Of a stretch of 64,000 nucleotides of DNA, positions 46,364-58,097 are shown one piece after another. The stretch is taken from assembly GCA_028023455.1 (NCBI GenBank), contig JAQFVV010000017.1, forward strand, positions 2,239,001 to 2,303,000, in the 5' to 3' direction. Every line of letters starts with the position of its first letter. The first letter of the stretch is position 1. This DNA is from Epiperipatus broadwayi (Eukaryota > Onychophora > Udeonychophora > Euonychophora > Peripatidae). Below the pieces are notes generated by a model, which made no database searches, had not been told where the DNA came from, and worked only from the letters and a program-made list of their open reading frames with translations. The position numbers and the translations under genes are program-made.

Positions 46364-46833
46364 ATAACCATACCATACATACCAAATTCAGCTAAACACT
46401 TAGTGAAAACACTATCAAAAAAATTTTCAGTAGGCTTCCACACTTCTGCTAACACCAATAGACTCATAAACAATTTGAAAGACAAACTGGATTCAAAGAC
46501 AACACCCCAAGTCATATATTAAATCCAATGCCTTCAGGCCGATTGCAAGGCCTCGTATTATGGAGAAAGAAAAAGAACCATCATAAATAGAGCATCGCAA
46601 TGTATGTATATGTATAGAAGAGTATTGAACAATAAAGAGACCACATCGGCATTTTTAGAACATAAAAAAACTATTGGACACAAATTTGAACCCACCAACT
46701 AACTCTACAATAGTATGTAGAGAAAGAAATGACCATAGGTGTAAAATTAAAGAAACCTACTTCATAAATAATGATACTAATTCTATAAATAGAAAGGACA
46801 CCTGTTTCACCATTTCAAAAAGATGGACAAATT
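46364..46833 (+). pseudogene. PLE linker plus GIY-YIG endonuclease
   Basis: Plus strand reads TIPYIPNSAKHLVKTLSKKF, SVGFHTSANTNRLINNLKDK, TPQVIY (stop) IQCLQADCKASYYGERKRTI, then SAFLEHKKTIGHKFEPTN (stop), CKIKETYFINNDTNSINRKD and ISKRWTN before the final stop. These are the PLE linker (PY..SxK), VIY and YYG boxes (GIY-YIG), the Arg helix, the H..GH.FEP block, the Glu in KIKET and the INRKD/terminal Trp. In-frame stops show that it is inactive. The minus-strand 60-codon frame over it is a shadow. Confidence 0.85.
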
Positions 46834-47030
46834 AATTAAAACAAAGAAAATGATTTCAACCTATAGCAGAATAAACAGCAAACTAATTTGCATAAATTAC
46901 AATACTCCTCATCATTATCATTGATTGCACTCAGCTATGAATATAAAGTCTAAGAACTTTGAAAGCACTTACGAACAAAATTAAACTTCTCTAACAAGCA
47001 TGTTAGTGCAGAATTATTAGTAATATATTC
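46834..47030 (+). repeat. PLE 3' flank
   Basis: CTCAGCTATGAATATAAAG and CTTTGAAAGCACTTACG resemble the arm of the 7870-8361 PLE. The end (46978-47024) is shared with 2047-2092. Confidence 0.55.
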
Positions 47031-48339
47031 TTATATAATATAAATTTAAATTTTTGCCTGTAATATATACTTGTAATTTGTTCATTTCATACATTTTGAC
47101 AGAGCTCTTCTTGCAAATGAGTTCTCTTGATAATTTTATACATCATATTTTCTTTATTGTTGATACCTGAAGCATTTTATTTTCATATTTGATGACTTAT
47201 TCATTACTCAATATCCAGTGGTGATAATCCATTGTAGATAGCTTATTTATTTTCCAAACTCATGATTTAGAAAGAGATTGCCATTTTTCTTCTTAGACAT
47301 TCAGAACTTTAACAAGATTTCTTTCCTTTATATTTATTGCATAATTATATAACTGAGAAACATAGTAATCCAAAGGGTATTTACTTGCTCACTTTAATAT
47401 ATTTATCTGCAATATTCAGATGTTATGATGAGTATCTCTTCTCCTATCTGTGACTTTGACTTTAGGTGACAAATTGTGGTAAATTATTCTCTACCTTCTC
47501 CTGATTTTTATCTACACCTTTCCAATATGAAACTTTGCTTCAACGAATTATTTAGGGAATCCGAATGGCTGAAGGTCTGAACAGAGTATAAACTGATAAC
47601 ACCTGATAACACGATGGTCTGAACTGAAAAGTAAATACTGATAAAAGCAAATTGTCACTTACTCATACAAGTAATGGTGTTTGGTAAATATGTTGCTATC
47701 TTTAATTCAGTAACAGTTTTTTTCGTAGATAATTTCAGATAAATGTGTTATTTATTTTTCTGTTAATCGAACCAAACATTTAATTTACATAATTCAAATA
47801 TTTTATGATTTACATTCACAAATTTTAATTTCCAAAAAGTTTAATTATATTAAATCTTTATGCATATTATTCTAATTACTAATTCAGTTATAAAACTCTT
47901 GGATCTGATTGGCTGTCATACAAGCATTCAAACAGCGCATGCGAGAGGTTTCAGCCTTTCAATTTAATTCCAAACTGTTTGCGCTTTATAAATAATATTA
48001 TTTAAAACTGTTGGATGTAATTATCTTTCCATATTTTTGACATCATAAAAACCAATATTAGAAAGAAGAGAGCAAAACAGTTTTTCAATTTCTTTTGTTA
48101 ATAAAAAAACAACAACAATAGGATCTCAAACGAAAATTGATATAATTTAATTATTTGAGTTTTCCACGATTATTTTAAATCTATCCTGAAATAATTACTA
48201 AAAGTTGACACTTAAAAGAAATCATTGTTTTTGCTATATTTATATATTGAACTATTTCCACCATCTACTATTGAATATTGAATGTCTTTAGAAAAATTTA
48301 TTAAATTTTCAAAGTACATTCAACTATTAGTAATAACAC
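47031..48339. other. AT-rich sequence, nothing recognised
   Basis: No supportable feature was seen. Confidence 0.5.
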
Positions 48340-48512
48340 ACAAGTTAGCATACACACAACATTTTGAGAGGAATTGTTCTCCTGCCTTCTTCAGGTGTTG
48401 CTGGCCTGACCAGTGTCTCTACTAGCATGGGGATTGAACTTGGACCCTTAAATTCCTGAATATTGAATTTTAAGGTAATGCTTTGATCAACTGAGCCATC
48501 CTTCAGGAAAAC
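48340..48512 (-). mobile_element. tRNA-derived SINE with body
   Basis: Minus strand: AAGGATGGCTCAGTTGATCA (A box), CCAAGTTCAATCCCC (B box) about 55 bases later, and then a tRNA-unrelated body GACACTGGTCAGGCCAGCAA, CACCTGAAGAAGGCAGG, CAATTCCTCTCAAAATGTTG. The order is right for a pol III SINE. The 61-codon minus frame is incidental. Confidence 0.75.
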
Positions 48513-49439
48513 TGTTTTGCATTGATACAAATGCTTTAAAATGTTGATGACATTTTTATAATCTATGTGCTGGGTTTTACTCTGTATTTACAATATATGT
48601 GTTGTTATATCTCTGCCTGATATTGTTGGTGAGGTATAGCTTCTAGTGTCTTCTGACTATAGAAGGAATGGATTTCAGTCTCCCTTATAAGTTTACCTAT
48701 CACTACCGTCTGTGGTATGACAGACTGTCTCATAAGCAAGCATGGTGACATTTTAGCTACCCTCTAATAGCTTGCATCATATCTGATTTAGGCTCTGAAG
48801 CTTCCAGTTCTGAATGTGGACTTACATCACTATGTATAGTGAACAACCAGCATAATGCCACTTAGCTCTGACAATTGTTGTTTGAACTTTCCCTCAAATG
48901 GTTTGGTTATTTATAGTTAAATCTTCTTTCCTGGTGACAGTAATTAGATTATGTGAGCATCATCACCTATTGGCCCATTCTTGCCATTGGATATATATTA
49001 TCTATGTGTATATACATTGGTCCACGATGGTGAATGTTCAGTCTGATCTAGATAAGATGGAATCAGAAGTAATCCATTATTTGAAGGCAAAGTGAGATAT
49101 TACACCCATGAATTTGATTGACATTTAAACCATGATGATATAAAGTAATGATGAGCCTTTTATAATGATTTTAATTTTTTCTGTTTCAATATTTCTGTAA
49201 TATCCATAAAAATTAATTTATCATATTGGTGATTTATGTCTCAGTTTATATGCATGGTTTTTGCCCTCTTCCAAGTTGTGTAGGAAAGCATGGTAGATGG
49301 GCTTACAATTCTTAGTCCATAACAACACATCAGATAAGTTTTAAGCTTATTACTTTGCCATACAGATTTAAAGAGTTGTGCCAATTTGAATTCCAGCCAC
49401 CCTCTAATGATACTGTAGCAAACTTTGAATTGTGAGCAT
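48513..49439. other. Less AT-biased sequence, nothing recognised
   Basis: Composition is a little richer in GC than the neighbours, but no frame or repeat family is recognisable. Confidence 0.4.
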
Positions 49440-49660
49440 TCAGAGAAAGTACACAAGATGAAGCAAGCGGCCATGATTGGCTCATAGTAGATCATGGCTG
49501 CATGTAAATTGAATTTTTCTGTGCTTTTGCATCAAAATAATACCATCAAGTGACCACGGACTACTAATACAAGATAGCAGCTGCATAAATTGTACATTTT
49601 GATGTTTTTGCATAGCAACAACACCATCAAGTGCCCGATCATAGCTAATAGAATAGTACC
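49440..49660. repeat. Two imperfect ~100-bp tandem units
   Basis: GCTGCATGTAAATTGAATTTTT..GCATCAAAATAATACCATCAAGTG and GCTGCATAAATTGTACATTTTG..GCATAGCAACAACACCATCAAGTG (written here in parts) correspond. Confidence 0.5.
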
Positions 49661-49922
49661 GCTTCTTTTTATAATTATTTTACTATTGGAATATAAAATA
49701 TTTTTATAAACTGATAATAAAATTAGATGATATTTTAAATTCGATAATAAAGTTAGCATTGAAAACAATAACATAGTTAAATTACAATCAAATACTTTTA
49801 TGTTTCCAGGATATATCTATATATAAATTTATTAAACCCTAAGGTCATTCAAACTGCTGCACAAATAATAATAAAGACATTTTTATGTCTAATTATTCAA
49901 TCAAACAAAATGAGGGACAATA
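49661..49922. other. AT-rich sequence, nothing recognised
   Basis: No supportable feature was seen. Confidence 0.5.
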
Positions 49923-50150
49923 TTAATAATTTTTATTAATCATTCATTAGACTAGAGATTATTCACTAAATGAATAATATCTCTGTAGTGTAATTGTCAT
50001 TACACCACTCTCTTTGGTCATATGTTTATGATTGTGCCCCTCCACATGGTGTTAAAAATGGACAGACTTCTGTCCCTACCTTGCATGAGAGTGGTGTAGT
50101 GAAAATTATACTACAGAAATATTATTGGTTAAATGATTAATCTCTAATCT
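49923..50150. repeat. Family A palindromic copy without core
   Basis: Forward end (49923-50015) joined to an inverted end (GGTGTTAAAAATGGACAG, GGTGTAGTGAAAATTATACT). Confidence 0.7.
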
Positions 50151-50162
50151 ACTGCAGTTGCT

Positions 50163-50240
50163 ATATATATATATATATATATATATATAACTGCATATAT
50201 ATATATCTATATATGATATATATATATATATATATTTCAG
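50163..50240. repeat. TA microsatellite
   Basis: TA runs interrupted by ACTGCA and ATCT. Confidence 0.95.
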
Positions 50241-50574
50241 TTTTCTAATCCAATTTAATTGCTAAATAGTTATACCATGGCAAACTAATTAAAAAAATAA
50301 ATGGAAAATCTCATTAAATTTTTATTATTTACATATGTTTATATATAATAATTATATTTAGTAAATATGGGGGTTTAATATGTATTTCTCATATTTAATT
50401 TTAGGAAATAACCAATAATTATTTTTACTTTTGGCTTATATATATCAAAATACAGTAAAATTTACATAAATTATATTATTTTTAGAAGTACTTTCAACTA
50501 TACATTTTGTAGTCTTTATCAACTATATAACATTGAATAATCAAAATGAGACAACCTTTAACAATACCCATAGT
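50241..50574. other. AT-rich sequence, nothing recognised
   Basis: No supportable feature was seen. Confidence 0.5.
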
Positions 50575-50986
50575 TTAAATCAAATTTTCCACAATTCTGT
50601 TATCTTAACATTTGATGACTGGCGATTCATTAACATTTGACGATTTCTTGAAATCAACATAGCCTCTTTTATTTTACATTTATTATGACAACATTTAATT
50701 TGAATAATTTCCATATTTTTATAATCAAATTTAAATCCATATTGACAAGATTTATTATGATCAAATATAACTGGTGATAAGTGTTTATTTACATCTATTC
50801 CAGATTGTTTCTTTTTGAATTCTATTATATAAAAGCATATGCTCTTTTATTCTCTTCTCAAATGTACACAGATTCACCAATGTAAGATAAGCCACATCCA
50901 TATATCAATCTATATATAATAGAATTTTGATTAAACTTTGATTTAAGGATTGTTTGTAATAGTTTGTAAACCATTAAATTTATTAT
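50575..50986 (-). pseudogene. PLE GIY-YIG endonuclease, distinct lineage
   Basis: Minus strand, over one frameshift: LLQTILKSKFNQNSIIYRLI, YGCGLSYIGESV, FEKRIKEHMLLY, VNKHLSPVIFDHNKSCQYGF, KFDYKNMEIIQIKC, CKIKEAMLISRNRQMLMNRQ and VKITELWKI. It has the GIY-YIG pair (IIY, SYIGE), an Arg-Lys-Glu-His block, H..SPV..H, the Glu in KIKEA and a final LW. The Cys-rich insert (SCQYGF, KCCHNKCK) sets it apart from the other three copies. Confidence 0.8.
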
Positions 50987-51044
50987 TTCAATTATAATTA
51001 CAATTTTGTTTTTAATTAATGGACATTTTATTTATTATATATAT

Positions 51045-51150
51045 ATATAAAACCATTAGAATCCAATCAACACTTAGACAATTCCAATATGGATAACAAC
51101 AAAGAATTTCAAACTGTTGTCAAGACAGCCTCCTTTTAGCAATATATATA
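51045..51150. repeat. Family E repeat, inverted
   Basis: AATCCAATCAACACTTAGAC, AATTTCAAACTGTTGTCAAG and AGCCTCCTTTTA match 53140-53225 in antisense. Confidence 0.6.
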
Positions 51151-51157
51151 TATATAT

Positions 51158-51395
51158 AAACAAAAAAATAAAGACTTATAAATCCAATAAATAATATAAT
51201 ATTTCAACCAGAAGACTGGTTTTCATCAGAAAGAAAAAAAATACACAGTAAAATGGCGATAATCAAAAATTACAGATCTGTAATTTTTGATTATCGCCAT
51301 TTTACTGTGTATTTTTTTTTTCTTTCTGATGAAAACCAGTCTTCTGGTTGAAATATTATATTATTTATTGGATTTATAAGTCTTTATTTTTTTGT
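51158..51395. repeat. Near-perfect 235-bp palindrome
   Basis: Arms of about 117 bp mirror around AGATCT (51274-51279) with almost no mismatch and no spacer. Each arm encodes CTGATGA, a perfect hairpin AACCAG-TCTT-CTGGTT and GAAAT (right arm 51327-51355), the hammerhead core order, but with an extra A before stem II and no convincing stem I. Confidence 0.92.
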
Positions 51396-51524
51396 TTTTA
51401 TATGTATTTCCTTTGGTTAGTTTGTTATATATTAATATTTTGATATATATATATATAGTTTGTTATATATTAATATTTTGATATATATATATATATGGAC
51501 AAATGATAGATATGTATAAGACAT

Positions 51525-51585
51525 TGTGGTCTTGGTCAACTGATGAATGCTGATTCTGCACAAAATGTGCATCTTGAGGATCATA
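51525..51585 (+). ncRNA. Hammerhead-like ribozyme, family A first monomer
   Basis: CTGATGA 51540-51546, stem II ATGCTG/CTGCAC (two imperfect pairs), then AAAAT instead of GAAAT, stem III ATG-TG-CAT, AUC site, and CAA/TTG with GATC nearby for stem I. The G12 change predicts loss of activity. Confidence 0.5.
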
Positions 51586-51884
51586 GATCTTTTTCACTTG
51601 TCTTTCATCATATGTTTATAATTACATCCTTCCACAATCTAATAAAAGTGTATAGAAACCAGTTTCTACCTTGCTTGAGAGTGATGTAGGGAAAATTACA
51701 CTACAGATATATTATCATTTTTGGATAATCTCTAGTCTAATGAATGACTAATAAAAAATTAGTAATATACTTTCATTAAGTAATTTGGGTTAAGTTGTGA
51801 GGCCAATAAATTTGACACATATCAATTAATTGTAGTAATTGACTATTTATATTTAGTGAACAATGATAAAAATATGTATAAGAG

Positions 51885-51950
51885 ATTGTGATCTTGGCCA
51901 ACTGATGAGTGTTGGTTTAGCATGAAATGTACATCTTGGGAATCATACAT
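51885..51950 (+). ncRNA. Hammerhead ribozyme candidate, family A, structurally complete
   Basis: Stem I CCAA (51898-51901) pairs with TTGG (51936-51939). CUGAUGA occupies 51902-51908. Stem II GTGTTG (51909-51914) pairs with TAGCAT (51918-51923) using G-U pairs. GAA is 51924-51926, stem III ATG (51927-51929) pairs with CAT (51932-51934) over a two-base loop, and C17 is 51935, giving an AUC cleavage triplet. All conserved residues are present. The very short stem III is as reported for PLE and retrozyme hammerheads. Confidence 0.7.
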
Positions 51951-52090
51951 CTTTTTCACATGTCTTTAGTCATATATTTATAATTACACATCACTAGGAA
52001 GGTAGTAAAAGTAGAAGGAAACTAATCCCTACCTTGCACAATAATCCTATAGTAAAATCATATTACAGAAATATTACTCATTAAAATGAA

Positions 52091-53124
52091 TCTCACTTTG
52101 TCTGACATCATTTGTTTTTATACAATCAAAATTACTTATTAAAATCAAGTTTATAATTTGAAAGATATAACTAATAGTATAATAAATAAATTTTATAATT
52201 CAAAATCCTGATATCAATAATTAATATAAAAAAATGTATAATGCAGTACAGATAAACATCTTTTCCATTTACATGGTCTACTATTTATTATCAGATAAGC
52301 AACACATTGTAGATATGTTGGCTGTCTTATCAATCTTACTTTATTTTTAAAATCTATGTATCTTGTTATATTTAACAAAGATTTCTTTATACATGATTGT
52401 GATATACCATTCACAACAAACTTGTATATAATTAACATATACTTATATACACCATTTTCTTGCATAAATATGAAATGAATCATATTTATTAAATCATATA
52501 CTGATCAATTTAAAATATCAATAAAATAGATCAGATAATTATTAAAATTTCTACTCTAAAGAAATCACAATTTTGCCTAGTAAAACTAGAAGTATTAATT
52601 TATCTACTATTAGTCTATTCTCTTTTAATTAGTAGAAATACATTCAATCAAATAAATCATCCAATATCAATCCATCTATAATATATTTCACAATATAAAA
52701 TTTGCTTTTAAACTTTGTTGATTATATTAAAATAATTAAATTCTAAGTGCTAGAAATGCTAAAAATAAGAAAAGCTTTAGTATAGATATATCTTAAAACT
52801 AGAATCAGCACTTTTGATATTACAGTTCATTTGGGGGGAGTATATCAGTGTTGATTAGTTTCTATTGGTTACTTATAAACCAATTTAACATTGAGCATTA
52901 TTACACTTATTATTTAACTAATATTTTGGGTGCAATTTGAAAATTATATTTGCAATTTGAAATGTTATAAATGACTATTTATTAGTCTGATTTCAGAACA
53001 GGTTATATTTACCTGTTTAAGTAGGTTTACACAAACTTCTTTATATCAATAATTTTAATCTCCATGGTCAAGATGCAATCTTTAGTGTCTATATAAGTAT
53101 ATTGGATCATAAATAAAGATAGGG
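52091..53124. other. AT-rich sequence, nothing recognised
   Basis: An 89-codon minus frame (52214-52483, starting MIHFIFMQENGVYKYM) is open, but I recognise no domain. It could be a fragment of the retroelement upstream on the minus strand. Confidence 0.4.
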
Positions 53125-53228
53125 CTCCACCTTTATTGTTAAAAGAAGGTTGCCATGACAACAGTTTGAGATTGTTTGATTGTTATCTATACTGCGATTG
53201 TCTAAGTGTTGACTGGTTTCTATTGGTA
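53125..53228. repeat. Family E repeat
   Basis: AAGAAGGTTGCCATGACAAC, AGATTGTTTGATTGTTATC and AAGTGTTGACTGGTTTCTA match 25540-25640. Confidence 0.65.
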
Positions 53229-53989
53229 AAATAAATAAATAAAGTAATCAAATGGTTTATTGTATGAGGTCTCATAAAAAGCTTGAGCACCATTCTAGAA
53301 TCCATTACTCTATTACTGTAGTAAAATGTACAAGGTATTAGAATAAATCAACAAAAAATTAATGTATATTTATAATATAATTACATACCTTTGTGAAGTG
53401 ATTTTTTTTTTTTAAAAAAAAAAACAATTGAAAATTTATAAATACTCTTACATATTTTGTAGCTGTTGTGTTTGCTTAAACCAGCTTCACTAGTACCTAT
53501 TTTACATGCATGTATCTTAACATGATAGTACTTTATCAAGCTTCCACATAATGTGAACTGAAACTACATAATATTGTAAATAAATAATTATGTGGTCAAT
53601 TGCTGAAGAAGTCAAGTGACATTCAAATACCAGTTTCAGTCTGAACACAATAGTACTATAAATTTACCAAAATGGTATTTTTTTAAAATTATTTTCCTAA
53701 TCTAGAATTCATCCAACAAACGTTTAGTTCTTAAATCTGCTATCGATCCGTATTAGGTTAACATTTTTGTTATTTATTTTTAGTCCTATTTTTTTTTACT
53801 TTCATCTGAAAACTCTTTCAACAATTTCTGAAGCTCTGAAGCATTATTTGAAAGAAAAAAAACAATTATAGTACTCGGCAAAATCTAGATGATTTAAATA
53901 ATTTACTTTTAACCCCTTAGCTTTCCACTTTAATTCGCAAAATACTTCTTTAATATTTGATTGAATACAAGTATAATTTATGTACTCGG
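53229..53989. other. AT-rich sequence, T/A palindrome
   Basis: A T13A12 palindromic tract is at about 53402-53426. Nothing else was seen. Confidence 0.5.
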
Positions 53990-54625
53990 TGTTTAGATGT
54001 AATCATAAGGGATTTGAACACAGACTTTCAAACTCCCTTTAGCTATCTACTCTATCTCATACAACTGATACACATGACCACACACATGTAAAAAAATTAA
54101 ATGATCTCCGATGTAAGTATTTCATGCTGAATCAGCACTCATCAGTTGGTCCAGATCTTCTCCCACACACACATATAATTAGTGCTCAGTTTAGCAAATC
54201 TTCAAATTTTAATGGATATGCTTCAATATTCTCCACTCTCCAACTCTTCAGCTATTCATATCATTGAAAATCTGATATGGAATGCACAAATATCTTGTTG
54301 ATACCAATATTATTGTCAAGCCCATGTTGAACATTCTATTATCAATTTCCAATGATATGGGTGGCTGCAGAGTTAGAGGATAAAGTAGATTGAAGCATGT
54401 CCATTAAAGTTTGAAAATTTGCTATCTTAATATAAACTGAGCACTGATTATATATATGTGTGTGCATGGGAGATTCTCTTGACCAATGGATGGTTCAGCA
54501 GGAAATACATATATTGGAGATCATTAATCTTTTTCACATGTGTGTGGTCATGTGTATTAGTTGTATGAGAGAAAGCAGAAAACTGAAAGACGCTTGAAAG
54601 TCTGTATTCAAATTGCTTAAGGTTA
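53990..54625. mobile_element. Family B foldback of two full units
   Basis: A minus-sense unit (53990-54330) is followed by a plus-sense unit (54340-54625), tail to tail. The first has an intact ribozyme core. In the second the CUGAUGA box is deleted (CCAATGGATGGTTCAG), and the B-box-like end reads GTCTGTATTCAAATTGC. Confidence 0.75.
54098..54165 (-). ncRNA. Hammerhead-like ribozyme, family B
   Basis: Minus strand: GATCTGGACCAA, CTGATGA, stem II GTGCTG/CAGCAT with an ATT loop, and GAAAT. The stem III loop is longer (ATACTTACAT), followed by C and GGAGATC. GATC/GATC and part of CCAA can form stem I. Confidence 0.5.
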
Positions 54626-54644
54626 ACATACTTCTTTGTAAAAG

Positions 54645-56450
54645 TATGGTAATGCCACTCTGTTGGACATCCTATAATCTAATCACTGCTATTACATTTT
54701 GATCAATATTTTTCAAAAATGGCATATCTTTAGTCTATTTCTTGAGGATCCAAAGTATTCTATTGTGGTAATATTAATGGAATCAAATGCCTTTTCATAA
54801 TCAACAAATTCAAAGTATAATAGTGATTCATATTTCCTGGTCCTTTTGTATAACTTCTTTCAAAACATGGATGCGATCTGTGGTGCTAAGATTGCAATTC
54901 AGATTGTTCTTTTTTTTAGTTGAGTCCAAAAGTTTACAGTAGATGAATTTCAATTATCTTGATAAAGATTTTGCATAGAACTGATAAAGATTGATAGGTC
55001 TATGTTTAGTACTATCTTCTTTATCACCTTTCTTAAATATAGATATTACAACTTCCTTTTGCCAACAGTTTTTTTATTTATTTCTTCACTTACTTCTTTT
55101 AAAAATTAATAATAATTCCATCAAAGCTTTTATCTTCTGCATAGAGTTAATTGCATGGCTCACATCCACTTGCTAATTCAGAAGTTCTTATAATTGTGAT
55201 ATATTGTTTTTTTGTTCTTTATTACTATACAGTTTTTCACAGATCCCTTCCACACAATTTATGGTATCATTCCTCTTTTTAGTAGTAATTGCATTTTTTT
55301 TCTGCTGAAAAGATTTTATTTTATATTCTCTTCTATAGTTCTTCTTACCAATTGACATACATTATTTTGTATAATTATACCATTTTACAGAGCTTCATAT
55401 TTCAGTTCTCTTTAATGGATGTTTTAAATATTTCAATTCTTTTTTCCATATATTGTCTTGTCTCACTTAAAAATTTACTTAGAATTACTGCTTTTTTTGT
55501 ACCAATTGTATTTGTTGCATTTTTTAGTAGAGTTTCAGTTAGTTAATTTTTCATTAATCTTAGTTGTTTGAGCCATTTACTAAGTTTAGCAATATTTTGA
55601 TAAAATTATCAGGTTTTAATTTAAATTCATCACAGTGTTTATGGAGGTAAGAATATCATATTAATATTGATTTTTAAATAGTTTTTGCCTATCTTATTTT
55701 GCATTAATATATATCTTAAATCTAACTAATCAACAATCATTTCTTGTGTTGAATCTATTAAGAACATTTCAATCTTGAAGTACATATTTTTTATTAGTCA
55801 AAATATATAGTCCAATTCTGTTAAATTTTTATTTGATGTTTTCATATTCGTTTCCGTTTAGCTTTTTTTTTTTTTTTCAAAGAAAAAATTCATAATATAT
55901 GTTTTCTTTCTCTGTGAACTTCATAAGACTGTGCCCTCTTTCATTTCTATCATCTTCACCAAATTTGTCTTTCACACTTTTATCCTGTTATCATTTTAAA
56001 ATTCTGACACTATAGTCTCCTGAGATAATTTTGAAATGTTGTTTAGTTTAACTAAAAACATTTTATGCATCTATATAAATACCACAGTGTGATCTTGTTG
56101 GTAGCATAAACCTAAATTATATACCTTTGATATATTCTATTAAGTTAAATAATTAGTCTGTTAGATATATCATCAATATTCATGAGGTTATTCTTCCACT
56201 TTTTATTTAGAATGATCCCCTCTCTCCACACACACACACTTGTGCTTCCAATATTGGTTTTATTATAGGAAAGTACATCATCACTTTAAAATAGATGATG
56301 ATCCACATTTTTGCCTAACTTCACAAAGCCCAATTATGCCCCACTTTATATTAGTTTTCTTTCAATTCACATAATCTTCCTTCACCCAAAAAGAGTCTCT
56401 CCTTAGATAGATAAATAAAAAGTCATCATTAAATAGTGATCTGGATTTAT
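54645..56450 (-). pseudogene. RTE-like LINE with endonuclease, linker and N-terminal RT
   Basis: The longest LINE copy, read 5' to 3' on the minus strand across many stops. It starts with IKWGIIGLCEVR (APE-type endonuclease, ..GL.E.R). Then come FGEDDRNERGHSL, FTEKENIYYEFFL, LTELDYIFTNKKYVLQD and FNTRNDC (endonuclease C-terminal blocks), ..RVVISIFKKGDKEDSTKHRP (RT entry) and YESLLYFEFVDYEKAFDSIN (RT motif 3). The RT palm with FADD and the tail are missing at 54645. Parallel plus-strand frames are shadows. Confidence 0.85.
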
Positions 56451-56757
56451 GATCAGGGAATATTTAACACCATTTGCCTTCAGATACCAACCATTGCCTT
56501 AGCTGAGAACTTTATAACAACTGAAAAATAAGGACTATAATTTAGTCGTGTGATTGTAAATATTTAGAAAAACATCTTTTATACATATATTTATCCTGAT
56601 TTTAAAAAAAACTCGGATGTTTCATTTAAGAATTATCAGGCAACTTAGAAGAAAGATCTTAGTGTATTTTGTCTTAAATTCAAAGGTAAAATGCCAATAA
56701 GCTTATCACAATGAAGTATATTCTTTTATTCTTCTCCTTCACTTTTTTTGCATATCT
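56451..56757. other. AT-rich sequence, possibly LINE 5' region
   Basis: May contain the 5' UTR of the LINE on the minus strand. No motif proves it. Confidence 0.3.
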
Positions 56758-57788
56758 TCATATAATTATATATATTGCTTATGACACTCTATTCATATAC
56801 ACGTTAATGCAACAAATTTTCTTAAAAACTTCTTTATTTTCTTACAGTTTTGACTGTCCAGCAGTCTTCATCAGAGCTACAAGATTTGAATAATATAAAT
56901 ATATATCATCATTTCACATATATATATATAATATATATAAATACATGTATATATCCATCATTTTACACATAAATAAAATATCCATATACATACATAAATA
57001 TACACATATATCTTCTTCATACCCATACATATAAATTTACAATACATATATGTAATACATACCTACATCTATATATACATATGTATAATAGTGTTAAAGA
57101 AAAATATTATTTAGTAATGTAGAGATAAAAATTATAAACAGTAAAATTAAAGATAGTAAAATAAAAGAAGTTTTATATATTAGATAATTATAAAATAATA
57201 AAATAATATTGGTAATATTATAAAGGAATAATATTTAAAGGGTTTTTTTAAAAGATAAAAAGTAAAAATAAAATAGTTTCAAAAGGTAAAAAGATTTTTA
57301 AAAAAACGTGTATTGGATATGTTTTTGTATTATATATATATATTTGGATAGAGTATAAATATGGATGTGTATTTATAAGGATATATGAAGATTATATATA
57401 TGTCTGTGGTTATGTGTATATCTGTGTGTATATATGTATAGCTAAAGGATCGGTGTATATATATTGGATATACATATGTATATATAGATGTAGGTATGTA
57501 TTACATATATGTATTGTAAATTTATATGTATGTGTATGAAGAAGATATATGTGTATATTTATGTATGTATATGGGTATTTTATATATGTGTAAAATGATG
57601 AATATATACATGTATTTATTTATATATAAATATATATGTGAAATGATGATATATATTTATATTATTCAAATCTTGTAGCTCTGATGAAGACTGCTGGACA
57701 GTCTAAACTGTAAGAAAATAAAGAAATTATTAAGAAAATTTGTTGCATTAACGTGTATATGAATAGAGTGTCATAAGCAATATATATA
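56758..57788. mobile_element. Family D foldback, arms ~315 bp
   Basis: Arms 56758-57085 and 57470-57788 are reverse complements with few differences (GCTTATGACACTCTATTCAT, CACGTTAATGCAACAAATTT, GACTGTCCAGCAGTCTTCAT, CTACAAGATTTGAATAATAT). The 385-bp spacer is AT-rich. The right arm carries CTGATGA (57681-57687), a perfect stem AGACTG/CAGTCT and AAAC where GAAAC is expected, and the left arm has the mirror. The 60-codon frame at 56711 is incidental. Confidence 0.88.
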
Positions 57789-58097
57789 CTTATCACAATG
57801 ACTGATGAATGTTGGTAAGCTGTTCATCCATGCTTGCTTACCATATAATTTATCACATAGTAATTTATTGCACTGACAAGAATGCATGAAGTGGGCTTTA
57901 GGAATTTTCCCAGCCACTTTTTTTAATGCTTCAAAGTGAAATTGATAGTCTTTTTCTAATCAACAGAAAACTCTATTCTGCAAACCAAAATTTGATGTAC
58001 ATATATATATTTATAATATTGAATATATAAATAACAATAAATAAATCCAGTCATACATCATGTGACTTACTTTAATAAACGTGTATTGCAAATGTAA
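57789..58097. other. AT-rich sequence, nothing recognised
   Basis: No supportable feature was seen. Confidence 0.45.

Larger units (their letters stand above)
51480..52090 (+). mobile_element. Family A head-to-tail pair, retrozyme-like
   Basis: Two monomers in ribozyme sense. CTGATGA boxes at 51540 and 51902 are 362 bp apart, which gives the monomer length. Units run from the ribozyme through ACATGTCTTT, TATGTTTATAATTACA, AGAAACCAGT, CTTGC..GAGAGTG, CTACAGA.ATATTA, CATTAGA-type landmarks, to the next ribozyme. A tandem array of monomers, each with a type I hammerhead, is the layout of animal retrozymes. Confidence 0.7.

Noticed and set aside
46333-46515. 60-codon minus-strand frame
   Set aside because: Shadow of the PLE linker on the plus strand.
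54991-55546. Hydrophobic plus-strand frames resembling membrane segments
   Set aside because: Antisense shadows of the AT-rich LINE on the minus strand.
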